From the NCBI GenBank assembly GCA_933207985.1, contig OW240916.1:85984702-86048701 (forward strand): a stretch of DNA of 64,000 bases. Direction: 5' to 3'. Of the stretch, positions 11,362 through 22,169 are shown piece by piece (the stretch's first letter is position 1; the number at the start of each line of letters is the position of its first letter). Both the position numbers and the translations under genes were made by a program. Below the pieces are notes generated by a model. The model was not told the DNA's origin. It worked only from the letters and a program-made list of their open reading frames with translations, and searched no databases. The DNA comes from Pelobates cultripes. Lineage: Eukaryota; Chordata; Amphibia; Anura; Pelobatidae.

Positions 11362-13334
11362 CAGGCCCGGACTGGCCATTGGGCACACCGGGCAAATGCC
11401 CGGTGGGCTGCGGTGGCCGTGGGGCCGAGGCCGGCAGGGAGATCACAGGATCTCCCCGGCCGGCCCCTGCAGGGCCGGCGCTATCTGAACGCCGGCCCTG
11501 CAGTAGTCTACAGCGGGCCGGTGGGGAGATCAGAGATCTCCCTCACCGGCCCACATGCAGGATAGTGCGGCCGCCGGGGGAGAGAGGGAGGGAGCCAGCC
11601 TGCCAGCAGAGGAACCCAGCGGAGCTTTAACTAACAGCTCCGCCGGGTTCCTCTCGCGAGATTCGGAGCGTTGCCATGGCAACGCTCCGGGTCTCGCGAG
11701 AGTGAACTCTAGCCCAACAGGCTAGAGTTCACTCACCACTTGGACCACCAGGGATGGATGGCGGCAGGAGTAGCAGGATCCCCCCTCCCAGGCATAAGGT
11801 AAGCAGGGAGGGGGGATATCAGCAGGGCACATAACACTCCCAGCACCCCTGACACTCACACACACACACTGCACCCCTGACACTCACAGCACCCTCACAC
11901 ACTGCACCCCTGACACTCACACACACACACTTCGACCCTGACACTCACACACACTGACCCCTGACACTCACACACACACACTGCGCCCCTGACACTCACA
12001 GCACCCTCACACACTGCACCCCTGACACGCACAGCACTCTCACACACTGCACCCCTGACACTCACAGCACCCTCACACACTGCACCCCTGACACTCACTG
12101 CACCCCTGACACGCACAGCACCCTCACACACACACTGCACGTCTGACCCTCACAGCACACACACTGCACGTCTGACACTCACAGCACCCTCACACACACA
12201 CTGCACCCCTGACACGCACATCACCCTCACACACACACTGCACATCTGACACAGCACAAACAAAATGCACCCCTAACACTCAGAGCACCCTCACACACAC
12301 ACACACACTGCACCCCTGACACACACAGCACACACACTGCACCCCTGACACTCTCAGCACCCTCACACACACTGCACGTCTGACACAGCACAAACAAAAT
12401 GCACCTCTAACACTCCCAGCACCCTCACACACACACACTGCACCCCTGACACACACAGCACACACACAGCACCCCTGACACTCACAGCACCCTCACACAC
12501 ACACACTGCACCCCTGACACGCACTGCACCCCTGACACTCACAGCACCCTCACTCACACAGTACACGTCTGACACTCACAGCACACACAAAATGCACCCC
12601 TAACACTCACAGCACCCTCACACACACACATTGCACCCCTGACACGCACAGCACACACACTGCACCCCTGACACTCACAGCACCCTCAAACACACACTGC
12701 ACCCCTGACACGCACATCACACACCCTCACTTACACACACTGCACCCCTGACACTCACAGCTTCCTCACATGCATACACTGCACCCTCACACACAGCTTC
12801 CTTACATGCACATAGCACCCTCATGCAAACACAGAACTCACTCACACACAGCACACACACACTGCACCCATCACACACACTGCACCCTTACCCACATAGC
12901 ACCCTCACGCAAACGCAGCACCCATCACTCACACACACACTGCACCCCTCTCTCACACACTACACCCCTTACACACACACACAGCACCCTCACACACACT
13001 GCGCAATATGCTTTCCTGGCATTTTTGTCTCCTGGTATCCCAACTATGGAGACACCAGAGACAAATTTCAAGCAAACACAGTGCAAGCATGTTATTAAAT
13101 TTGCTTGCGCTGTGCAGAACAAATACAGGGTATTTTTTTCATGCCAGAGCTCTTCAGCAGAGCTCTGCGCATGGTCTACCCTGAAAGAGCATTGAACCAA
13201 CATGCTCACTTTGTGATGGGGCGTGCTTGTCATTGGTGATGACAAAACACACCCTATCTGGCCCCGCCCCCTTTTTAGTGGGCCGCTGTAATTAAAAAAT
13301 GCCCGGGCCGAATTTTCTTCCCAGTCCGGCCCTG
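11362..13334. mobile_element. hAT-like element with internal CA minisatellite
   Basis: Perfect 8-bp TSD GCAGTGTT (11354-11361 and 13335-13342). Ends are CAGGCCCGGACTGG and, inverted, CAGGGCCGGACTGG. The left part is GC-rich with several hairpins (11652-11701 around GCGTTGCCATGGCAACGC; 11702-11734). A CCCCTCCC/GGGAGGGG segment and the CA minisatellite follow. There is no transposase, so it is non-autonomous. A sibling fragment in the opposite orientation ends near 24175. Confidence 0.85.
11835..13010. repeat. CA-rich minisatellite inside the hAT-like element
   Basis: Tandem units of about 30-60 bp built on CACTGCACCCCTGACACTCACAG and CACCCTCACACACAC. Reading frames across it on both strands are repeat artefacts. 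Confidence 0.95.
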
Positions 13335-13342
13335 GCAGTGTT

Positions 13343-14883
13343 GTCTCCCATGAGTACTTGATACGAAGTCAACATCACAGAAGCCATTTCGGTGAGCCAC
13401 ATAGAGTGTCCTCGGAATTCTGATAACTCGACCCAAAAAAAGGTAAACAATAGTCAGAAGTTCAGAGATAAAAGCAAACCCAATATTCAAGGTAAAGGAC
13501 GAACATCAAAGAACTGCAACCAAGATTAGAATGTCTCTTGTGGATTCCATACCACTATGAAAGAAAAGGGACCTACACAGTGTTCACAGATTCATGGAGA
13601 CAATTGTACAGGGAAGACTAAGCTGTTATTTTGGATGTGTTTTGTGAGGGAGGGAAGCATTGCATCAAAATGGGTTTATAAGTGGAGACATAAATGGAGA
13701 TGATTTTTCTTGATCTTCGTTGGGTATCAGGAAGGTATAGGGCAGGGGTTATCAACCTATGGTATGCAAGCTACCCTTGGAATAGGGTAAGCACACTGTC
13801 TGGGAGGAATGCTGTCACTTAGCTAACCCTTTTGCTCATAACAGGAAAGACAATTTAACTGCGTAATTCTCATATGGTGATATGGAGGAGGGGGTGGGTG
13901 ATGGTCACCAAACTGCTAGTAGGCTGCCCACTGGTGTGTGCTGTGCCTATGTATCAAGGACATCCAGTCCAAAAATATAAACCTACTAAATACTCAAAAC
14001 AGTCCTCAAGTCATCGTGATTACATATTCAATGTGCAATAAACCAGATTTTCAGGTGTAAATTACAGTAAAGTGAATGTATCCAATTCTTTGAGTATAAT
14101 TGTGTACATGAGTATAATTGAGCTCACGGATAAGTATTGAAATATGCACAAAGTCCCACTAGTTTAGTTATGCCAGGCCTAAATTAGTGTACACTGTGAG
14201 AATATACAGTGCTTTAGTTTCAAAGCTGTATGTGGATATCAATATGATAGAAAACTACACCATGTCAGAGTAAATTAGAGGTTTGTAGCAGAGCTGCAAT
14301 GTAATATTTAAGGGTATGCAAGTTCTGTCTGTGCTCGAGTATATGAAGATACAATTTCTTTGACATATATGTACTGAATATTAGATGCTGCTGAGTCAGA
14401 AATGTATGTGTAGATTGGAATACAACATTGTGCCAAGTCTGAGGAGTCTTTTACAGGAATATTAGAGTATGCTGATTCAGACGTGTCTATATTCGAATGT
14501 ACAGAGTGCTAAGAAGGTTATATGCAGATTTAATGGAATTTTGGAGTGTCAAGCTAAGGATCTCTGTCATGAAGAAACGCTGTGTAATATATACAACATT
14601 TCATTAAAAGGAGCTTGTCATTCGAATGCACATTCACACTCACATGCATACTCAAAGGCAGTGCATTAAATACACTAGCTTCTGAGGCTTTGTGGGGGCA
14701 AGACAAGGGCTCAAAATAGGGGACTATCCATAGGGACTGTCCAGACAAATTCAGGACAATTGGCAAATGTGCAATCATGATGTAATTGATGTGTAAGAAA
14801 AATGTTCTATAAACTTTACTGAAAAAATAATAATACATAGTTGTCCAGGATTGTCAACAGAATTCCAATAATGTATTTTGTCC
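13343..14883. other. No gene; one possible hAT terminus
   Basis: Mostly unique-looking sequence. At 13743 CAGGGGTTATCAACCTATGG resembles hAT ends such as the one at 34136, but no matching right end was found. Confidence 0.4.
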
Positions 14884-15321
14884 TTAAAGGACCACTCTAG
14901 GCACCCAGACCACTTCAGCTTAATGAAGTGGTCTGGGTGCCAGGTCCAGCTAGGGTTAACCCATTTTTTCATAAACATAGCAGTTTCAGAGATCTCATTG
15001 ACAGCCACTAGAGGCGCTTGCGTGCTTCTCACTGTGATTTTCACAGTGAGAGCACGCAGCGTCCATAGGAAAGCATTATGAATGCTTTCCTATGTGACTG
15101 GGCTGAATGCGCGCGCAGCTCTTGCCGCGCGTGCGCATTCAGCCCAGGAGGAGGATCGGAGGAGGAGAGCTCCCCGCCCAGCGCTGGAAAAAGGTAAGTT
15201 TAACCCCTTTTCCCCCTTCCAGAGCCGGGCGGGAGGGGGACCCTGAGGGTGGGGGCACCCTCAGGGCACTATAGTGCAAGGAAAATGAGTATGTTTTCCT
15301 GGCACTATAGTGGTCCTTTAA
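14884..15321. mobile_element. T2-type MITE
   Basis: TTAAAGGACCACTCTAGGC at the left, ATAGTGGTCCTTTAA at the right, TTAA at both ends. It contains the GAAGTGGTCTGGGTG palindrome, the CTCACTGTGATTTTCACAGTGAG hairpin region, the CATAGGAAAGCATT / AATGCTTTCCTATG hairpin and a CAGGGTCC..GAGGGTGGGGG block. The right TTAA is shared with another MITE start. Confidence 0.9.
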
Positions 15322-15400
15322 AGGAACATTATAGTGTTAGGAATACAAACATGTATTTGTAATACTATAGTGGCCTGCTAAATGTTTAGAAAGGTAACAA
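15318..15400. mobile_element. Partial T2-type MITE
   Basis: TTAAAGGAACATTATAGTG followed by an imperfect inverted copy (ACAAACATGTATTTGTAATACTATAG). It resembles the left ends at 36371 and 63365. The right side is lost. Confidence 0.6.
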
Positions 15401-15499
15401 GGGTTTGAAAGGTGAGCTTTACTTACCTTACACTGGTCTCCGCCCTGCCGCTCAAATGTATAAATTTTCCTTTGTCCCATATCCCCCTTTTCTCTACCC

Positions 15500-17282
15500 T
15501 AGATTCTCGCTGCTTCCTCTACGCCTCAGGCTCTCCCTGCTTATCCTCTGACCCAGGCTCTCCCTGTTTCTCCTCTGCCCTAGGCTCTTCCTGCTACTCC
15601 TCTGCCCCAGATACACAAACTGTCACACATGCAGACACACATAAACAAACACTGACACACATATAGATACAGATACACACACACACCTGCAGATACACAG
15701 ATGCAAATGCTGACACACATGCAGATACACACACTGACATACATACAGGTACAGATGTACAGACACAATGATGCACAAACATACAGATAAAACACCGACA
15801 TATATACAGACACACAAAAACATACATACGGATACACACATACAGGTACACAGATACCCACAATGACACAAAGATACATACCCTAACAAATATGAAGATA
15901 CAATGAAAAACAGATACATACACTGACAAACATACAGATACACAGACACACAGAAATAGACACTGACACACACATATACAAACAATGACACACAGATACA
16001 TACTCTGACACACATACAGACACAGATACCCACACTGACACACAGACATACAGATACACAGACACACAGAAATAGACACTGACACACACAGATACAAAAA
16101 ATGACACACAGATACATACTCTGACACACATACAGACCAGATACCCACACTGACACACAGACATACAGATACAGACACTGACACACATGCAGATACAGAC
16201 ATACAGATACAGGCATTGTATGTGTGTCAGGGTATGTATCTATGTGTCAGTGTCTGCATCTGTATCAGTGTATATGTGTGTCAGTGTCTGTGTGTCGGTG
16301 TGGGTATCCTTGTCTATATGTGTGTCAGTGTATGTGTTAAGACCTGCAGTTCTTATGGTGCTGCGGTCTTGGTTCCCTCTCCCAACAGCTGAGCATGAGT
16401 GATTATAGCTGCAGCAGGGAGTAGAGGAATAAAATAGATGAAATGCAGTTCCAAGGTGTATCCTTAAGTGTGTGAGTGTATGTATCTATGTGTCTTTGTA
16501 TCTGCATGTGTGTCAGGGTATGTATCTGTATGTGTGTCAGAGTATGTATCTTTAAGTGTGTCAGTGTATGTATAGATGTGTCTGTGTATATGTATCTGTG
16601 TGTCAATGTGTGTCTGTGTATCTGCATGTGTGTCAGGGTGTGCATCTGTGTGTCAGGGTATGTATCCTTAAGTGTGTCAGTGTATGTATCTGACACACAG
16701 ATGCACACCCTGACACACATGCAGATACACAGACATACATGCAGATACACAGAGACACACATTGATACACAGATACCTATACTGACAAACATGCAGATAC
16801 ACAGACACATATATACATACACTGATACACTTAAGAATACATACCCTGACACACAGACACTGACGCACATCCTCACACACAGATACTTATCCTGACACAC
16901 AGATACATACCCTGAGACACAGATACACACGTTGAAACACATGCAGATACAAAGACACATATATACATACACTGACACACAGATACCCAGACATGCAAAA
17001 ACAGACACACATTAGCAGATACACAAAGACACATGCATATACACAGAGATACACACACACTGACACACAGATACATATACTGACAAACATGCAGATACAG
17101 AGACACATTTATACACACACTGACACTTAAGGATAAATTCCATGACACACATACAGATACACAGATACAGACACTGACACACATCTTGATGCACAAATAC
17201 TTATCCTGACACACAGATACACATACAGATACACAGAGTTATACACACTGACACACATGCAGATACACAGACACATAGATAC
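15500..17282. repeat. Minisatellite block with strand switches (CAGATACACA/CTGACACACA)
   Basis: A CTCTGCCC/AGGCTCTCCCTG array (15500-15608) leads into units of CAGATACACACACTGACACACATG. The array is CA-rich at 15610-16215, GT-rich at 16216-16690, then CA-rich again to 17282. A short non-repetitive piece lies at 16340-16450. The order mirrors, inverted, the inside of the hAT at 34136-34990. Cys/Val/Ser-rich frames here are artefacts. Confidence 0.85.
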
Positions 17283-17776
17283 TAGGGATCGACCGATATT
17301 GATTTTTTAGAACCGATACCGTTAATCTGTGAACTTTCGGGCCGATAGCCGATAACTTGCCGACATTCTGTACATTTACCATTTTGAAAAAATAAACTAA
17401 TTCTAAAGGTAAACGCACAAAATATACATGCCACATGTAGTGGATGAAGTGTGTTTAGACAGGGGAGCTGTGTGTGTTCGTGTAGTGTTTGTATATAATG
17501 AATGCAGAGTGTGTTTGTGTAGTATGTATAGTGAATGCAGTGAGTGTTTGTGTAGTGTGTGTGTATGTAATGCAGTGTGTATGTGTGTATGTAATGCAGT
17601 AGGGATCGACCGATTATCGGTTTTACCGATATAATCGGCCGATATTCTGTATTTTCGGCAATATCGGTATCGGCCAATATAGATACCGATATTGCCGATA
17701 ATACCTCCTAGGACCGCCAGGCTCATTACAAGCCCCTCCAGCTCCCAGTGTAACTCTCGCGAGACCCGCAGCCGTA

Positions 17777-18326
17777 TTGTGTGTGTATGTATGTAATGCA
17801 GTGTGTGTTTGTGTAGTGTGTGTGTGTATGTATGTAATGCAGTGTGTGTTTGTGTAGTGTGTGTGTATGTAATGCACACACTACACACACTGCATTATAT
17901 ACACACACACACTGCATTATATACACACACGCTGCATTATATACACAAACACTGCATTATATACACACACATACTACACACACTGCATTATATACACACA
18001 CACACTGCATTATATACACACACACTGCATTAAATACACACAAACACTGCATTATATACACACACATACTACAAACACTGTATTATATACACACACATAC
18101 TACAAACACTGCATTATACATACACACACACTACAAACACTGCATCATATATACACAGACACACTACAAACACTACATTGTATACACACACTACACACTG
18201 TAGGCAGTATATACACACACTATACAAACACACTGCATTCACTATACGCACACTACACACACTGTATTCACTATACACACACTGCGTTCGCTATACACAC
18301 TAAACACTGCATTCACTTTACACACA

Positions 18327-18364
<38 letters not shown>

Positions 18365-18478
18365 TTCCCTTTATACACCACACACTACACAAACACACAC
18401 TCTGCATTCATTATATACACACTACACAGTCACTGCATTAACTATACACACTACACAAACACACCCTGCATTCATTAT
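17777..18478. repeat. Minisatellite of the inner hAT-like element
   Basis: Begins as TGTAATGCAGTGTGTGTTTGTG units, then switches strand near 17876 to ACACACTGCATTATATACACAC units. A pure (CA)n run lies near 18328-18360. It is interrupted at 18480 by the Tc1-like element. Confidence 0.9.
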
Positions 18479-18479
18479 A

Positions 18480-20022
18480 CAGGGAGTGCAGAATTATTAG
18501 GCAAATGAGTATTTTGACCACATCATCCTCTTTATGCATGTTGTCTTACTCCAAGCTGTATAGGCTCGAAAGCCTACTACCAATTAAGCATATTAGGTGA
18601 TGTGCATCTCTGTAATGAGAAGGGGTGTGGTCTAATGACATCAACACCCTATATCAGGTGTGCATAATTATTAGGCAACTTCCTTTCCTTTGGCAAAATG
18701 GGTCAAAAGAAGGACTTGACAGGCTCAGAAAAAGTCAAAAATAGTGAGATATCTTGCAGAGGGATGCAGCACTCTTAAAATTGCAAAGCTTCTGAAGCGT
18801 GATCATCGAACAATCAAGCGTTTCATTCAAAATAGTCAACAGGGTCGCAAGAAGCGTGTGGAAAAACCAAGGCGCAAAATAACTGCCCATGAACTGAGAA
18901 AAGTCAAGCGTGCAGCTGCCACGATGCCACTTGCCACCAGTTTGGCCATATTTCAGAGCTGCAACATCGCTGGAGTGCCCAAAAGCACAAGGTGTGCAAT
19001 ACTCAGAGACATGGCCAAGGTAAGAAAGGCTGAAAGACGACCACCACTGAACAAGACACACAAGCTGAAACGTCAAGACTGGGCCAAGAAATATCTCAAG
19101 ACTGATTTTTCTAAGGTTTTATGGACTGATGAGGCGAGAGTGAAGGTCTTGATGGGCCAGATGGATGGGCCCGTGGCTGGATTGGTAAAGGGCAGAGAGC
19201 TCCAGTCCGACTCAGACGCCAGCAAGGTGGAGGTGGAGTACTGGTTTGGGCTGGTATCAAAGATGAGCTTGTGGGGCCTTTTCGGGTTGAGGATGAGTCA
19301 AGCTCAACTCCCAGTCCTACTGCCAGTTCCTGGAAGACACCTTCTTCAAGCAGTGGTACAGGAAGAAGTCTGCATCCTTCAAGAAAAACATGATTTTCAT
19401 GCAGGACAATGCTCCATCACACGCGTCCAAGTACTCCACAGCGTGGCTGGCAAGAAAGGGTATAAAAAGAAGAAAATCTAATGACATGGCCTCCTTGTTC
19501 ACCTGATCTGAACCCCATTGAGAACCTGTGGTCCATCATCAAATGTGAGATTTACAAGGAGGGAAAACAGTACACCTCTCTGAACAGTGTCTGGGAGGCT
19601 GTGGTTGCTGCTGCACGCAATGTTGATGGTGAACAGATCAAAACACTGACAGAATCCATGGATGGCGGGCTTTTGAGTGTCCTTGCAAAGAAAGGTGGCT
19701 ATATTGGTCACTGATTTGTTTTTGTTTTGTTTTAGAATGTCAGAAATGTATATTTGTGAATGTTGAGATATTATATTGGTTTCACTGGTAATAATAAATA
19801 ATTGAAATGGGTATATATTTGTTTTTTGTTAAGTTGCCTAATAATTATGCACAGTAATAGTCACCTGCACACACAGATATCCCCCTAACATAGCTAAAAC
19901 TAAAAACAAACTAGAAACTACTTCCAAAAATATTCAGCTTTGATATTAATGAACATGGTTGTTGTTCAATAATAAAATTAATCCTCAAAAATACAACTTG
20001 CCTAATAATTCTGCACTCCCTG
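18480..20022 (+). mobile_element. Tc1/mariner-like transposon, DD37E type, copy 2
   Basis: TA target copies at 18478-18479 and 20023-20024. The terminal inverted repeats CAGGGAGTGCAGAATTATT.. and inner repeats (GCATAATTATTAGGCAAC near 18661 and its complement near 19833) match copy 1. The insertion is inside the minisatellite of the inner hAT-like element, so it is younger than that element. Confidence 0.95.
18698..19714 (+). pseudogene. Tc1-like transposase, inactivated (copy 2)
   Basis: Begins MGQKKDLTGSEK at 18698 and would end GGYIGH with TGA at 19712-19714. An extra A near 18732 shifts the frame. A two-base gain near 19140 (after LWTDE) and an extra A near 19468 (after AGKKGYK) shift it again. 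The catalytic D in LWTDE, the D in MQDNAPSH and the E in NPIENLW remain readable across frames. Lesions differ from copy 1, so the copies decayed independently. Copy 2 keeps the Trp codon that is a stop in copy 1. Confidence 0.92.
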
Positions 20023-20242
20023 TATATACACTACACAAATATACACAGCTCCACTGTCTAAACACACTGCATCCAGTGCATGTGGCTTTTATATTTTGTG
20101 CATTTACCTTTTAGAAATAGTTTATTTTTTCAAAATGGTAAATGTACAGAATATCGGCAAGTTATCGGCTATCGGCCTGAAAGTTAACAGATTATCGGTA
20201 TCGGCTCTAAAAAATCAATATCGGTCGATCCCTATAATGCAG

Positions 20243-21665
20243 TGTGTGTGTTTGTGTAGTGTGTGTATGTAATGCAGTGTGTGTGTGTGTGTGTGTGTTT
20301 GTGTAGTGTGTGTATGTAATGCAGTGTGTGTGTGTTTGTGTAGTGTGTGTATGTAATGCAGTGTGTGTTTGTTTAGTGTGTGTGTATGTAATGCAGTGTG
20401 TGTGTTTGTGTAGTGTGTGTGTATGTAATGCAGTGTATGTGTGTGTGTTTGTGTATTGTGTGTGTGTGTGTGTGTATGTATGTAATGCAGTGTGTGTTTG
20501 TGTAGTGTGTGTGTGTATGTAATGCAGTGTGTGTGTGTGTGTGTGTGTTTGTGTAGTGTGTGTATGTAATGCAGCATGTGTGTGTGTTTGTGTAGTGTGT
20601 TTCTGTAGTGTGTGTGTGTGTGTTTGTGTATTGTGTGTGTATGTATGTAATGCAGTGTGTGTTTGTGTAGTGTGTGTGTGTGTATGTATGCAGTGTGTGT
20701 GTGTTTCAGTAGTGTGTGTATATAATGCAGTGTGTTTGTGTTTGTGTAGTATGTGTATATAATGCAGTGTGTGTGTGTGTTTGTGTAGTGTGTGTGTATG
20801 TAATGCAGTGTATGTGTGTGTGTGTTTGTGTATTGTGTGTGTATGTATGTAATGCAGTGTGTGTTTGTGTAGTGTGTGTGTGTATGTATGTAATGCAGTG
20901 TGTGTTTGTGTAGTGTGTGTATGTAATGCAGTGTGTGTTTGTGTAGTGTGTGTGTATGTAATGCAGTGTGTGTGTGTGTTTGTGCAGTGTGTGTATGTAA
21001 TGCAGTGTGTGTTTCTGTAGTGTGTGTGTGTATGTAATGCAGTGTGTGTGTGTTTCTGTAGTGTGTGTATATAATGCAGTGTGTTTGTGTAGTGTGTGTA
21101 TATAATGCAGTGTGTGTGTGTGTTTGTGTAGTGTGTGTGTATGTAATGCAGTGTGTGTTTGTGTAGTGTGTGAGTATATAATGCAGTGTGTGTTTGTGTG
21201 TATATAATGCAGTGTGTGTGTTTGTGTAGTGTGTGTGTGTATATAATGCAGTGTGTGTTTGTGTGTATATAATGCAGTGTGTGTGTTTGTGTGGTGTGTA
21301 TATAATGCGGTGTGTGTTTGTGTAGTGTGTGTGTATGTGCGGTGTGTGTGTGTTTGTGTAGTGTGTGTTTGTGTGGTGTGTGTATGTGTGCAGTGTGTGT
21401 GTTTGGTGTATATGTCACGGTTTGTGTGTGTGTTTGTGTGAGTGTGTGTGTATATAATGCGGTGTGTTTGTGTAGTGTGTGTATATAATGCATTGTGTGT
21501 GTGTTTGTGTAGTGTGTGTGTATGTAATGCATTGTGTGTGTTTGTGTAGTGTGTGTGTATGTAATGCAGTGTGTGTGTTTGTTTGTGTAGTGTGTGTGAA
21601 TGTAATGCAGTGTGTGTTTGTGTAATGTGTGTGTATATAATGCAGTGTGTGTGTGTTTGCGTAGT
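20243..21665. repeat. GT minisatellite of the outer hAT-like element
   Basis: Tandem units of about 35-55 bp: GTATGTAATGCAGTGTGTG followed by TTTGTGTAGTGTGTGT. A 441-residue Thr/His-rich open frame runs through it on the minus strand because the unit contains few stops. It is not a gene. Confidence 0.95.
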
Positions 21666-22169
21666 GATGTAATTTGTGTAAAATGGGGGGAGGGGGCTAT
21701 TTTATTTTAATTTTAATTTTTTTTATATTTAAATGTTTTTTTTTGTTTGTTTAGTCCCCCCTCCCTGCATCTTACCAGGGAGGGGGGATATAGTATTCCC
21801 TGGTGGTCCGGTGGCTTGTTAAGTACTTGGGGGGCCCGCAGGAAGCCGTTTATTACCTTTCTTGCAGCTCCTCCAGCTCCCCAGTGTAAATCTTGCGGCC
21901 CTTAGTGCTGCGCTGAGCGTTGCCATGGTAACCTGTGGCAACGCACTGCGGCCGCGGGTCTCGTGAGAGTTGCACTGGGGAGCTGGAGGAGCTGCAAGAA
22001 ATGTAAGAAACAGCTTGCTGCCGGCCCCTCCAGGACCGCCCAGCTTGTAATGCCTGGCGGTCCTAGGAGGTATTATCGGCAATATCGATACCGATATTGC
22101 CGAAAATACCGAATATCGGCTGATAATATCGATAAAACCGATAATCGGTCGATCCCTAACAGATACATA

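Larger units (their letters stand above)
17600..20234 (-). mobile_element. Inner hAT-like element, same family, inverted within the outer one
   Basis: Its left end (17600) is the right-type end and its right end (20234) the left-type end, so it lies in reverse orientation. Flanks are TAATGCAG on both sides (17592-17599 and 20235-20242), an 8-bp match, although TAATGCAG also recurs in the surrounding minisatellite. The sequence at 20040-20234 matches 17283-17470 inverted, including the AAAATGGTAAATGTACAGAAT stretch. It carries a TGCATTATATACACACA array and the DD37E transposon copy 2. Confidence 0.75.
17283..22158 (+). mobile_element. Outer hAT-like element (TAGGGATCGACCGAT ends)
   Basis: Left end TAGGGATCGACCGATATTG at 17283; right end CGGTCGATCCCTA at 22158. 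Flanks are ATAGATAC and ACAGATAC (7 of 8 bases), though inside a satellite that contains such words. The two ends share the first 15 or so bases but have different inner sequence: left type GATTTTTTAGAACCGATA, right type TTATCGGTTTTACCGATA in inverted reading. It contains an inverted same-family element at 17600-20234 and a long GT minisatellite. No transposase is seen. Confidence 0.75.

Noticed and set aside
15594..17214. Several 100-200-residue Cys/Val/Ser-rich frames
   Set aside because: All read through the CAGATACACA/CTGACACACA satellite in overlapping frames on one or both strands.
20207..21532. 441-residue open frame on the minus strand, Thr/His/Tyr-rich
   Set aside because: It lies wholly in the GTGTAATGCAGTG minisatellite. 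The composition follows the repeat unit and there is no independent coding signal.
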